Assembly (NCBI GenBank): GCA_023431405.1 | Contig: JAEYVZ010000085.1 | Location: 1 to 44,616, forward strand | DNA from: Actinomycetes bacterium | Lineage (GTDB): Bacteria > Actinomycetota > Actinomycetes > Actinomycetales > Microbacteriaceae | DNA length: 44,616 nt | Direction of reading: 5' to 3' | Shown here: one piece after another, positions 18,567 through 26,642 of the stretch | Layout of the letters: every line of letters starts with the position of its first letter | Position numbering within the stretch: position 1 is the stretch's first letter | Notes under the pieces: model-generated | The model's database searches: none | Told to the model about the DNA's origin: nothing | Seen by the model: only the letters and a program-made list of their open reading frames with translations | Program-made: the position numbers and the translations under genes

Positions 18567-21029
18567 GGCCGACGTCGCGCGCGCGTCGATGACGGGCCGC
18601 AGCGCCAGCACGAGCCCGAGCACGTTGCGGGCACCGCGCTGCAACTCGCCGCGCGTGAGGCCGTCGGCACGGGCGAGCGACTCGAGGATCGTGTCGTCGG
18701 CGTAGTCCTGCGGGCCGTTCTCGGTCTTCACCCCGCCGGGCATGAGCACGTCGACCTGGGCGCGCACGCGATAGGCGTTGTTCTCGAGGGCGGGGAAGTC
18801 GGGATCGACGGCATCCTCCATCCACCAGTCGGTGATGACGCAGCCCTCGTAGCCCCACTCCCCCCGCAGCACGTCGGTGACCAGAGCGTCGTGGTAGTGC
18901 GCCCACACCCCGTTGATCTGGTTGTACGAGGTCATCAGCGCGAGAGGCCTCGCCTCGCGCACGCACAGCTCGAACCCGCGCAGGTAGATCTCGCGCAGCG
19001 CCCGCTCCGACACCCGCGAGTCGTGCCGCGTGCGGTTGGTCTCCTGGTTGTTGACGGCGAAGTGCTTCGGGCAGGCGGCGACCCCCTGCGACTGCACGCC
19101 CCGCACCACGGCGGCCGCCGTGCGCCCGGTGACCAGCGGGTCTTCGGAGAAGTACTCGAAATTGCGCCCGCACAGCGGATCGCGATGGATGTTCATGCCC
19201 GGGCTCAGCAGCACGTCGGAGCCCTTACGGATCATCTCCTGCCCGTGGAGGGCGGTGAGCTCGGAGACGAGCGCCGGGTTCCACGTCGACGCGAACGCGG
19301 TGCCGGAGGGCAGGAGCGACGCGTACGCCGACAGACGGATGCCGCTCGGCCCGTCGGTGGTCGTGACCGGCCGCACCCCCTTCGCCCGCAGCGACGCGGA
19401 GACCCCGCCGAGCACGCCGGCGTTTCCCGCCGCACCCAGCGGCGAGTGCATCGTCACGTCGCCGCGGGCGATGACGGCGAGCTCCTCGTCGTCGAGCTGC
19501 GCGACGAAGTCGTCGAGCGTCGCCTGTCCGGTGGCGACGGCATCCAGGGTGATCCCGCGGTCGCCGGTCGGGGCGATCTCTGCCGGGAGGGCTCTGCGCA
19601 CCCGCTCGCGACGGTCGGCGGTCGCCAGGGGCACCGGCTCCCAGCCGACCCGGGCGGTGCCGTCGGCATCCTTCACGACGGTCATCCGGTCGAAGGCGTG
19701 GACGGGCGCGCTCACCTCGGTCGCCTGCCGGACGAGTCGGGTCTCGGCGACCGTCACGGTTGCGGCCTCGGACGCGGAGCGCACGTCGGACCCGACGAAG
19801 AAGCGGTAGTCGCCGGCCTCCAGCACCCACGCATGGCGGTGACCGGTCGCCCCGGAGTCGTCGAACGAAGCGAGGTCGTCGAGAGCGACCACGAGCGTGA
19901 CGTGCTCCGACTCGCCGGGCGCCAGCAGCCCGGTCTTGGCGAAGGCCACGAGGCTTCGCGCCGGCTGCGCGAGAGCGACCCCGGGAGCCGCGACGTAGAC
20001 CTGCACCGTCTCCTTGCCCGCCGTCCCCCCGACGTTCCGCACGTCGATGTCGAGGCGCACCGACGCGGCGTCGGAGGCGGAGCCGGTGACCTGTACCGAG
20101 AAGTCGGTGTAGCCGAGGCCGTAGCCGAACGGGAACTGCACCTTCTCAGGCGCGAACGTCTCGAAGTAGCGGTAGCCGACGAAGATGTCCTCCGCGTACA
20201 CGTTCGCGTCGAGGTGACCGAAATTGGGTGCGCTCGGGTAGTCGTCGTACGACCAGGCGATGGTGTCGGTGAGCTTGCCGCTCGGGGCGACCTCGCCCGA
20301 CAGCACCGAGGCCACCGCGCGGGCGCCTTCCATGCCGCCCTGCCAGGCGTAGAGCACTCCGGCGATGCGGTCGCCGTAGTCGGCGAGCCATGAGAGGTCC
20401 ATCACGTTGCCCGCGTCGATGACGACGACGGTGCGCGAGAAGGCTGACGTGACCGCGTCGAGCATGTCGCGCTCGGTGTCGGTGAGGTAGAAGCTGCCGG
20501 GGGCGCGCAGGCTGTCTCGCGCCTCGCCGGCGGCGCGGCCGATGACGACGACCGCGACATCCGCCCGAGCGGCCGCCGCGGCGGCGACCTGCGGGTCGAG
20601 CGGCATCTCCGGGAAGTGATGCGGCCACTGTCCCCACGAGCCGTTGAGCTCCGGCGGATTCTGCGCGCACCAGGAGGCGTAGAGCTCCGCGGTCTCCTCG
20701 TCGAGGGTCACTCCGGCATCGCGGAGGCCCGCCACGAGATTCCACACGTAGGGGACCTTGACGTCGCCGCCGGACCCGTAGCCGACAGCGAACCAGTCGA
20801 GCTGCACCCGGCCGAACACCGCGACCCGACGGCCCGCGAGGGGAAGCACGGCGCCCTCGTTGCGCAGGAGCACGAGACCTTCCGTCGCCACCCGGCGTGC
20901 CATGCGGCCGAGCGCCGGATCGAGGGTGGGGTCGGTGTCTTCGAGGATCGTCGACAGCTGGGCGACCGACTCGATGGCCGTCGCCCCGTGGGAACGGTCA
21001 CCGGACTCGATGGTGGGGTTGAGAGGCAT
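18564..21029 (-). CDS. Glycoside hydrolase family 3, inverted domain order (beta-glucosidase-like)
   Basis: 821 residues, cytoplasmic (no signal peptide). The order is inverted from most GH3 enzymes. The alpha/beta sandwich domain comes first (VATEGLVLLRNEGAVLPL at ~48-65), then a fibronectin-III-like domain (FPFGYGLGYTDFSVQV, PGESEHVTLVV), and last the TIM barrel. The barrel carries SPGMNIHRDPLCGRNFEYFS, ACPKHFAVNNQE and the nucleophile Asp734 in CVITDWWMED. Inverted GH3 enzymes are known from Ruminococcus and yeasts. Exact sugar specificity is not readable. ATG 21027-21029 has AGGA about 10 nt upstream, and a CebR-type operator lies 36 bp upstream, so cellobiose or a related glucoside is the likely inducer. 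Confidence 0.92.
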   Translation of the reverse strand: MPLNPTIESGDRSHGATAIESVAQLSTILEDTDPTLDPALGRMARRVATEGLVLLRNEGAVLPLAGRRVAVFGRVQLDWFAVGYGSGGDVKVPYVWNLVAGLRDAGVTLDEETAELYASWCAQNPPELNGSWGQWPHHFPEMPLDPQVAAAAAARADVAVVVIGRAAGEARDSLRAPGSFYLTDTERDMLDAVTSAFSRTVVVIDAGNVMDLSWLADYGDRIAGVLYAWQGGMEGARAVASVLSGEVAPSGKLTDTIAWSYDDYPSAPNFGHLDANVYAEDIFVGYRYFETFAPEKVQFPFGYGLGYTDFSVQVTGSASDAASVRLDIDVRNVGGTAGKETVQVYVAAPGVALAQPARSLVAFAKTGLLAPGESEHVTLVVALDDLASFDDSGATGHRHAWVLEAGDYRFFVGSDVRSASEAATVTVAETRLVRQATEVSAPVHAFDRMTVVKDADGTARVGWEPVPLATADRRERVRRALPAEIAPTGDRGITLDAVATGQATLDDFVAQLDDEELAVIARGDVTMHSPLGAAGNAGVLGGVSASLRAKGVRPVTTTDGPSGIRLSAYASLLPSGTAFASTWNPALVSELTALHGQEMIRKGSDVLLSPGMNIHRDPLCGRNFEYFSEDPLVTGRTAAAVVRGVQSQGVAACPKHFAVNNQETNRTRHDSRVSERALREIYLRGFELCVREARPLALMTSYNQINGVWAHYHDALVTDVLRGEWGYEGCVITDWWMEDAVDPDFPALENNAYRVRAQVDVLMPGGVKTENGPQDYADDTILESLARADGLTRGELQRGARNVLGLVLALRPVIDARATSA

Positions 21030-21064
21030 AGCGGATCCTGACTGCGTGCGCGAGTGCGCGAATG

Positions 21065-21078
21065 TGGGAGCGCTCCCA
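21065..21078 (-). promoter_or_regulatory. CebR-type LacI-family operator
   Basis: TGGGAGCGCTCCCA is a perfect 14-bp palindrome (16 bp with the flanking G and C, 21064-21079). It is identical to the CebR box of Streptomyces, where CebR represses cellobiose uptake and beta-glucosidase genes. No LacI-family gene is in the window. Confidence 0.9.
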
Positions 21079-21108
21079 CGCTAGCGGATATTCCCGGCTT
21101 CGGTGCAA
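21078..21108 (-). promoter_or_regulatory. Predicted promoter of the GH3 gene
   Basis: Minus strand: -35 TTGCAC (21108-21103), a 19-bp spacer, -10 TAGCGT (21083-21078). The -10 box touches the CebR-type palindrome, so bound repressor would block polymerase. The spacer is 1-2 bp longer than ideal. Confidence 0.55.
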
Positions 21109-21117
21109 GACTTGAGG

Positions 21118-21639
21118 ATGCGGATTCTGCTGAAGCTCGTTCTCGACTGCGACGCCGACGCCGCGTGGCGCGCACTCCACTCCCCCCGGGCGGTCTCGGA
21201 GCTGTACGGCCCCTTCGTGGGCCTGGAGCCGATGGCGCCCGAAGGGCTCCCCACCACGCTGACCACAGGCCTCGACCTGCCCGTGCGGATGATGCTCGGC
21301 GGCGCTGTGCCGCTGGGCGCGCAGCTCATCCACACGACCGATCGCCACGTCGAGGACTCCCGCGGCAGCGTGAGGATCCTGCGGGACAGCGGCATCCCTC
21401 TGACGGGCCCCCTGGCATCCCTCGACGTGTGGGACCACCAGATGGCCGTCGCCCCCGCCCCCGGCGACCCCGCACGCACCCTGTGGCGCGACCGTCTCGT
21501 GATCGGCGGCCCGACCGCGGCAGCCCTCTGGCCCGTCCTGTGGGGCATCTGGCAGTGGCGCGGGCTGCGGCTGCGGCAGCTCGCCCCCACCTGGGCCCAC
21601 GACCCCGACGCGCCGGAGCCGTCCGAGCCCGCGACGTGA
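21118..21639 (+). CDS. Uncharacterised protein, possibly SRPBCC fold
   Basis: 173 residues from ATG 21118; an alternative GTG is at 21103. The opening MRILLKLVLDCDADAAWRAL followed by HSPRAVSELYGPFVGLEPM resembles the start of SRPBCC (START/polyketide-cyclase-like) ligand-binding proteins. The middle holds paired strands, and there is a tryptophan-rich stretch LWPVLWGIWQWRGLRLRQL near the end. No catalytic residues are recognised. It is divergent from the GH3 gene, so the CebR-type operator could affect it too. Confidence 0.65.
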   Translation: MRILLKLVLDCDADAAWRALHSPRAVSELYGPFVGLEPMAPEGLPTTLTTGLDLPVRMMLGGAVPLGAQLIHTTDRHVEDSRGSVRILRDSGIPLTGPLASLDVWDHQMAVAPAPGDPARTLWRDRLVIGGPTAAALWPVLWGIWQWRGLRLRQLAPTWAHDPDAPEPSEPAT

Positions 21640-21640
21640 A

Positions 21641-21656
21641 CCCGCGGCGCCGCGGG
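21641..21656. terminator. 16-bp palindrome between convergent genes
   Basis: CCCGCGGCGCCGCGGG begins 2 bp after the stop of the plus-strand gene and faces the FtsX gene end at 21739. As RNA it forms a tight hairpin. No U-run is seen. The rest of the 99-bp gap is GC-rich and empty. Confidence 0.5.
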
Positions 21657-21738
21657 CCGGGGACCCGACGCCATCGCGCCGAGCCCCCGTCACCGTGGTC
21701 TCCGACGGCCGCGGCAGACGCGGCGCCGGGATCGCCGC

Positions 21739-23229
21739 TCAGTCGGCGAGCGCCTCGACCGGCGCCGCCCTCGTCGCAAGCCTCGTCGGGACCACGGCTG
21801 CCACGAGCGTCAGCACGGCGGTCGCGCCGATCACGATCAGCGTGGGCACGAGGGGCACGGCGGGCAGCACGAAGGTGGGGGCCTGCCACAGCGGCGGCAT
21901 CGGCACCGAGCCCAGCACCGACTGCGCGGCGACCCACCCGTAGGCGGCACCCAGCAGGAGCCCGAACACGAGCGCCGTGATCGTCACGTGCGCCGCCTCC
22001 AGCAGGACCATGCGCCGCACCTGAGCCGAGGTGAGGCCGAGCGCCCGCAGAAGACCCAGCTCGCGGCGACGCTGCACGACGCCGATCGTCAGCAGATTCA
22101 CGAGCCCCACCGCGGCGATGACCGCGCTGACGGCCACGAGGGCCATCATGACGCCAGAGAACGAGTCCATCATCTGGTTGAAGTAGTCGTCGGCCCCGCC
22201 GCCGCCCGACGCCGCCACGAGCACCTTGGCCGACTCGGCGGCCACGGCGAACATCGTCACCAGCGCGACGCCCATCACGACGCCGATCGCCATGCGGCTC
22301 GACCGTTCGGGGTAGCGCAGCGCATTCTCGGCCGCGAGGCGCGCGGTCGTCGACCGGCCGAACATGCGACCCGTCAGACGCAGCAGCGGAGGCATGATCG
22401 CGGAGGCCGCAAGACTCAGCGCCGTGAACGAGAACAGTCCGCCGAAGAACGCGACGATGACGCCCAGCGGGGTCACGAGGCCGAGCAGCAACCCGCCCAC
22501 GAGGAGCGCGATGCCGACGGCTCCGAGCACGACGCTCGTGATGTTGCGACCCGACCGGCGGGCGACCTCCTCGTGCGTCTGCTCCACAGCCCCACCGAGC
22601 GCCTGCAACGGCGTGACGGTGAGCACGCGACGGGAGCCCGCCCAGGCCGCCGCCCACGTCGTGAGGGTCACGGCGAGGGCCGGTACGACGAGCTCGAGCC
22701 GCAGCACGCCGTAGTCGGACGCCTCCCCGAGCACGCGCGCCAGGAGGGGGAGCCCCACCATGACGGCGGCGGTTCCCAGCACCAGTCCGATGAGGGCGCC
22801 GATCGCTCCGACGACGAAGCCTTGACCGGCGATCTCCGACCGCTGCGAGCGCGCGGAGGCACCCACCAGGCGCAGGAGCGCGATACGTCGCGTACGGCCG
22901 GCGACGATCGTGGCGAAGGTGTTCGCCGTGACGATCGCGGCGACGTAGACGGCCACGGCCAGCAGGAGCATCCCCAGCATCGTGACGATGGCCGCCAGCG
23001 TCTCGGATTCGCCGTAGATCGGGTTCGCCGTCAGCGTGTGCCCGATGAACCCGGTCGCCGAGACGAGGGCGACGCCGAACGCCGTGGAGATGGCGCTGAC
23101 GAGCACTGTCGCACCCATGCCGCGCTCGCGGAGCCAGGCGAGACGTCCGTGAGCGGTGCCCCGTGGCATCCGCTCGACACCTCCCTCGGATGTGCCCATG
23201 ACCGCCCGCTCGGCGGTGAGCGGAGTCAT
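21739..23229 (-). CDS. FtsX/MacB-type ABC transporter permease
   Basis: 496 residues with two FtsX-like permease repeats and about eight membrane segments. The first repeat includes IVTMLGMLLLAVAVYVAAIV and RTRRIALLRLVGAS; the second includes ALVAVSAVIAAVGLVNLLT and QRRRELGLLRALGL, the conserved cytoplasmic loop in each. It has an FtsX-type N-terminal helix (TVLVSAISTAFGVALVSATG). Such pumps export peptides or antimicrobials, or act mechanically on the envelope. The ATG overlaps the ATPase stop as ATGA. A two-component system just upstream suggests it responds to envelope stress or a cell-wall drug; that is inference. Confidence 0.92.
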   Translation of the reverse strand: MTPLTAERAVMGTSEGGVERMPRGTAHGRLAWLRERGMGATVLVSAISTAFGVALVSATGFIGHTLTANPIYGESETLAAIVTMLGMLLLAVAVYVAAIVTANTFATIVAGRTRRIALLRLVGASARSQRSEIAGQGFVVGAIGALIGLVLGTAAVMVGLPLLARVLGEASDYGVLRLELVVPALAVTLTTWAAAWAGSRRVLTVTPLQALGGAVEQTHEEVARRSGRNITSVVLGAVGIALLVGGLLLGLVTPLGVIVAFFGGLFSFTALSLAASAIMPPLLRLTGRMFGRSTTARLAAENALRYPERSSRMAIGVVMGVALVTMFAVAAESAKVLVAASGGGGADDYFNQMMDSFSGVMMALVAVSAVIAAVGLVNLLTIGVVQRRRELGLLRALGLTSAQVRRMVLLEAAHVTITALVFGLLLGAAYGWVAAQSVLGSVPMPPLWQAPTFVLPAVPLVPTLIVIGATAVLTLVAAVVPTRLATRAAPVEALAD

Positions 23230-23987
23230 GCCGTCACCTCGGCGGCGAGCATGTGGGCCGAGATCTGCTCGGCGGTCTGCTTCGGCTTGTCGGCGACGAT
23301 GCGGCCGTCGCCGAGGAACACCACGCGATCGGCGTATGCCGCGGCGACCGGATCGTGCGTGACCATCGCGATCGACTGGCCGTGCTCGCGGCTGGCCGCG
23401 GCCAGGAGCGAGAGCACCTCACGACCCGAGCGGGAGTCGAGGTTGCCGGTGGGCTCGTCGGCGAAGAGCAGGTCGGGTGCGGTGGCCAGCGCTCGCGCGA
23501 TCGCGACCCGCTGCTGCTGGCCGCCGGAGAGCTGATGCGGGCGGTGCCGCAGCCGCGCCGTCAGCCCCAGCGACTCGACGAGGCCGTCGATGCGCGCACG
23601 CTCCAGCGCCGAGGGACGACGCCCGTCGAGATCGAAGGGCAGCAGGATGTTGCCGATCGCGTCGAGGGTGGGCACGAGGTTGAACGACTGGAAGACGAAG
23701 CCGACGCGGCGACGCCGCAGGATCGTCAGGTCGAGGTCGGAAAGCCCTGTGATCTCCGTGTCGCCGATCCACGCACGCCCGGAGGTGGGCGCATCGAGAC
23801 CGGCCATGATGTGCATGAGGGTCGATTTGCCCGACCCGGACGGTCCCATGACGGCGGTGAACTCGCCGCGGCGGATGCCGACGGTCACCCCGTCGAGGGC
23901 GCGCACGCCGCTCTCGCCGGCGCCGTAGGTCTTGGTGAGGTTCTGCACCCGGGCGGCGAGCCCGAGGTCGGTCGTTGTGATCTCCAT
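23226..23987 (-). CDS. MacB/LolD-type ABC transporter ATPase
   Basis: 253 residues from ATG 23985-23987. Walker A GPSGSGKS 48-55, Q-loop FVFQSFNLVPTLDAIGN, signature LSGGQQQR 153-160, Walker B LLFADEPTGNLDS from 174, and the switch HDP. It drives the adjoining FtsX-type permease. The longer open frame to 24023 is rejected, because TACCGT (24000-23995) lies 7 nt before this ATG, matching a leaderless promoter. GGAG also lies 4 nt before the ATG. A shared 20-mer operator candidate lies at 24031-24050. Confidence 0.93.
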   Translation of the reverse strand: MEITTTDLGLAARVQNLTKTYGAGESGVRALDGVTVGIRRGEFTAVMGPSGSGKSTLMHIMAGLDAPTSGRAWIGDTEITGLSDLDLTILRRRRVGFVFQSFNLVPTLDAIGNILLPFDLDGRRPSALERARIDGLVESLGLTARLRHRPHQLSGGQQQRVAIARALATAPDLLFADEPTGNLDSRSGREVLSLLAAASREHGQSIAMVTHDPVAAAYADRVVFLGDGRIVADKPKQTAEQISAHMLAAEVTA

Positions 23988-23994
23988 GACTCCG

Positions 23995-24050
23995 ACGGTA
24001 CGGAGCGGCCGCCGCGCGGGCATCGGCCCGCGGTCGCGGGCGCGTACATC
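23995..24050 (-). promoter_or_regulatory. Exporter promoter with candidate response-regulator site
   Basis: -10 TACCGT (24000-23995) ends 7 nt before the ATG of the ATPase gene. The minus strand carries GATGTACGCGCCCGCGACCG at 24050-24031, 44-63 bp upstream of the predicted start site. The same 20-mer with three changes lies at a matching distance before the histidine kinase gene. Confidence 0.65.
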
Positions 24051-24090
24051 TCGAGGATGATGTTGCGCGGCGGATGGCGCTGTGCGGGCC

Positions 24091-24738
24091 TCAGGCGAGG
24101 CCGTGCTCGAACGCGAAGACCACCAGCTGCACCCGGTCGCGCAGGGAGAGCTTGGTGAGGATGCGGCTGATGTGCGTCTTCACCGTCGCCTCCGACAGGA
24201 ACTCCCGCGCCGCGATCTCCGCGTTCGACAGGCCGCGTGCCGCGAGGGCGAAGATCTCCCGCTCACGATCGGTGAGCGCCGCGAACGCCGGGGGGACCGA
24301 CACGGCTGCCGGTTCGGAGAAGTGCGCGAACAGTTCGCGCGTGGCAGCGGCGGCGATCACCGACGAACCGGCGTGCACCGTGCGGATGGCGGCGAGAAGG
24401 AACTCCGGGTCGGCGTCCTTCAGGAGGAAGCCGCTCGCCCCACCGCGGATCGCGCGGGCGGCCGCCTCGTCGAGGTCGAACGTCGTGAGCATCACGACCT
24501 TCGGCGGCTCGGGGTCGCGCAACAGCTCCGCGGTGGCGGCGAGACCGTCCATCACCGGCATCCGGATGTCCATCAGCACGACGTCGGGGCGCTGGGCACG
24601 CACCACCTGCAGCGCTTCGGCGCCGTCGCCCGCCTCGCCCACGACCTGCAGGTCGGGCTGCGAATCGACGACCATCCGGATGCCCGCACGGAATAGCGCC
24701 TGGTCGTCGACGAGGACGACCCGGATCGGTGCGGTCAT
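24091..24738 (-). CDS. NarL/LuxR-type response regulator
   Basis: 215 residues. Receiver domain: acidic pair D11-D12, phospho-acceptor Asp57 in VVLMDIRMP, switch Thr in MLTTFD and Lys in FLLKD. The C-terminal LuxR HTH is LTDREREIFALAARGLSNAE, then SEATVKTHISRILTKLSL. Its ATG overlaps the histidine kinase stop as ATGA, so the pair is co-translated. With kinase upstream and exporter downstream on the same strand, it most likely activates both. This layout is like LiaR/DesR-type systems. Confidence 0.96.
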   Translation of the reverse strand: MTAPIRVVLVDDQALFRAGIRMVVDSQPDLQVVGEAGDGAEALQVVRAQRPDVVLMDIRMPVMDGLAATAELLRDPEPPKVVMLTTFDLDEAAARAIRGGASGFLLKDADPEFLLAAIRTVHAGSSVIAAAATRELFAHFSEPAAVSVPPAFAALTDREREIFALAARGLSNAEIAAREFLSEATVKTHISRILTKLSLRDRVQLVVFAFEHGLA

Positions 24739-25985
24739 GACATCCTTCCGAAGGGGATCTCGGCCGTGACGACGAACATCCCGTCGCGCGGGCCCGCCTC
24801 GAGCGTGCCGCCGGCCAGTTGTGCTCGCTCGCGCATACCCATGAGACCGTGCCCCCGGCCGTCACCGGAGGTCGACGCGCCGAGGGGATTGGAGATGCGC
24901 AGGTGCACCCGGTCGGGGTGCCAGGCCAGCGCGACGTCGACCCGCCTGCCCGGCTCACCCCCGCCCGCGCCGCTGTCCGAACCACCGTGTGAACCACCGT
25001 GTGAACCACCGCCTGATCCACCGTGCCGCAGGGCGTTGGTGAGCGCCTCCTGCAGAATGCGGTACACCGCCAGCTGCGCCGTGGCCGGCGGCTCGTCGAG
25101 CGGCGCCGGGTCGAGATCGACGCGCAAGTCGACTCCGGCGGCACGCACCTGTGCGTAGAGCTGTTCGAGGTCGGCGACCGTCGGCTGGGGGCCGTCTGCC
25201 TGGCTGTGGCGCAGCTGCGTCAGCAGCATCCGCACGTCGGAGAGCGCGGAGCGCGCGGTCGTCGAGATGGCGGCGAGGGCCTCCGTCGCGGCGCGCGGAT
25301 CGGCAGCGGCGGCGTAGCGGGCGCCATCGGCTTGGGCGATGACGACGGCGAGCGAGTGGGCGACGACATCGTGCATGTCACGGGCGATCCGGTTGCGCTC
25401 CGCCTCGACGGCCGTCTCCTCCTCCGCGCGGCGCTGCGCCTCACGGTTCGCCCGCGCGCGCAGCCCGGTGCGCACCAGCGCTCCGATCGTCCAGGCCAGG
25501 AGCAGGGCGAGTGACGCGCTGACGAAGAAGGCGACGCTGATCGCAAGGTTCGAGTCGAAGCCGTCGCTGATGCGCCATCCCCCGCGGACGAGGGGGAAGA
25601 CGACGAGGTAGATCGTCATGGCGGCCGCGCCGACGAACGATGACGAGAAGCTCAGCCAGAACAGAGTGCGGGTGCCGTAGGCCGCGGCGGCGTACAGGAC
25701 CCCGAAGATGGCGACGTTGGCGGTGACCGGCGGGAGCCCGGCAGCCATCTGCACCAGCGCGCCGACCCAGGCGATCGCCAGTGCGAGCGCCGGCGACCAG
25801 CGCCGGAGCCCCAGCGAGACGCTGAACACGCCGGTGACGACGAACGCGATGACCGTCTCGAGGCGCGTCTCGACCATCGTCCACGTTCCGGCGCCGCCGA
25901 CGAGGACGAGCGCGTTGAGCACGAAGAACAACGCCGCGATGACAGCGTCGATGACCATGCGGTAGGTCGGGAGGGGCCGGAACAC
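24735..25985 (-). CDS. NarL-type sensor histidine kinase
   Basis: 416 residues from GTG 25983-25985. The N-terminal half has about five membrane segments and very short loops, as in intramembrane-sensing kinases. DHp (HisKA_3) motif RNRIARDMHDVVAHSL has phospho-His205. The ATPase N-box ALTNALR is at 314-320 and the G-box GRGHGLMGMRERAQL at 376-390. Residues 322-346 are a Gly/Ser/His-rich insertion (GGSH repeats) in the ATP domain. GTG is chosen over ATG 26021 because TACCGT (25998-25993) ends 7 nt before it, exactly as for the exporter gene. The ATG alternative has no ribosome site. Confidence 0.9.
   Translation of the reverse strand: MFRPLPTYRMVIDAVIAALFFVLNALVLVGGAGTWTMVETRLETVIAFVVTGVFSVSLGLRRWSPALALAIAWVGALVQMAAGLPPVTANVAIFGVLYAAAAYGTRTLFWLSFSSSFVGAAAMTIYLVVFPLVRGGWRISDGFDSNLAISVAFFVSASLALLLAWTIGALVRTGLRARANREAQRRAEEETAVEAERNRIARDMHDVVAHSLAVVIAQADGARYAAAADPRAATEALAAISTTARSALSDVRMLLTQLRHSQADGPQPTVADLEQLYAQVRAAGVDLRVDLDPAPLDEPPATAQLAVYRILQEALTNALRHGGSGGGSHGGSHGGSDSGAGGGEPGRRVDVALAWHPDRVHLRISNPLGASTSGDGRGHGLMGMRERAQLAGGTLEAGPRDGMFVVTAEIPFGRMS
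24979..25014. repeat. In-frame 12-bp tandem repeat in histidine kinase
   Basis: Two perfect units GAACCACCGTGT (24979-24990, 24991-25002) and a third degenerate unit (25003-25014). They encode the GGSH repeats of the loop within the kinase ATP-binding domain. Unit count may vary between strains. Confidence 0.85.
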
Positions 25986-25992
25986 GCTTTCG

Positions 25993-26061
25993 ACGGTACG
26001 CGAACGGGTGGCTCGCGGCATCCGTCGGGGGATGTACGCGCGAGCGACGGATGTGCGCGCG
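25993..26061 (-). promoter_or_regulatory. Kinase-operon promoter with candidate response-regulator sites
   Basis: -10 TACCGT (25998-25993) ends 7 nt before the GTG of the kinase. GATGTACGCGCGAGCGACGG lies at 26031-26050 on the plus strand, 46-65 bp upstream of the predicted start. A second partial copy, GATGTGCGCGCG, starts 19 bp further at 26050, so two half sites sit on one face of the helix. It is in the opposite orientation relative to the gene from the copy upstream of the exporter. Confidence 0.65.
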
Positions 26062-26082
26062 CGGCACCGGACGGGATGCCGC

Positions 26083-26538
26083 TCAGCGGGAGGCCGGAAG
26101 AAGCGGCCGGTTCTCGAAGAAGGTCTGCAGCACGACCGTCGTGCGGGTGCGCACCGACGCGGCGGCCCGGATCTCGCGGATCAGCTCCTCGAGCGCGCGC
26201 GGCGTCGCGACCCGGACGAACAGCATGTACGCCGCGTCGCCGGCGACGGAGTGGCACGCCTCGATCGCGTCGAGGTGGGCGAGGAGCTCGGGGGCGTTGT
26301 CGGGTTGGGCAGGGTCGAGCGGCGTGATCTCGATGAAGGCGGCCAGCGGCATCCCGACCGCTTCGGGGTCGATCGTGGCGCGATACCCGCTGATCGTGCC
26401 GTCTGCTTCGAGGCGCTTCAGCCGCGCCTGCACCGCCGATACCGACAGTCCGACCTCCGCGGACAGGTGCGCAAGGGTCGCGCGGCCGTCGTGGGCGAGG
26501 GCGCGGACGATGCCGGCGTCGACGTCGGAGAGTGCCAT
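26083..26538 (-). CDS. Lrp/AsnC family transcriptional regulator
   Basis: 151 residues. The N-terminal wHTH (SDVDAGIVRALAHDGRATLA, HLSAEVGLSVSAVQARLKRL) is followed by an RAM domain (GDAAYMLFVRVATPRALEEL). These regulators bind amino acids and form octamers. ATG 26536-26538 lies 6 nt after TAGCGT (26550-26545), suggesting a leaderless message. It is divergent from the DUF6421 gene, with a dyad between the two, so it probably controls both itself and that operon. Confidence 0.94.
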   Translation of the reverse strand: MALSDVDAGIVRALAHDGRATLAHLSAEVGLSVSAVQARLKRLEADGTISGYRATIDPEAVGMPLAAFIEITPLDPAQPDNAPELLAHLDAIEACHSVAGDAAYMLFVRVATPRALEELIREIRAAASVRTRTTVVLQTFFENRPLLPASR

Positions 26539-26544
26539 GACGCC

Positions 26545-26602
26545 ACGCTACCGGAAATTTTCCTGCATCGGGGTGTGCGCTATGGAACATCTCTCGTAAG
26601 AT
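26545..26602. promoter_or_regulatory. Divergent lrp / DUF6421 promoter region
   Basis: Minus: -10 TAGCGT (26550-26545) for the Lrp gene. An AT-rich dyad GGAAA-T-TTTCC (26553-26563), unusual in this genome, lies just upstream and suits an Lrp-type operator. Plus: TAAGAT (26597-26602) is a plausible -10 for the DUF6421 gene; no good -35 is seen. Confidence 0.55.
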
Positions 26603-26642
26603 GAGGCGATTCCCGCATACTCGACAGGATCGGAGGTTCATC

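Noticed and set aside
24979..25014. Operator repeat inside the kinase gene
   Set aside because: The 12-bp units keep frame and encode Gly-Gly-Ser-His in a loop, so a coding repeat explains them.
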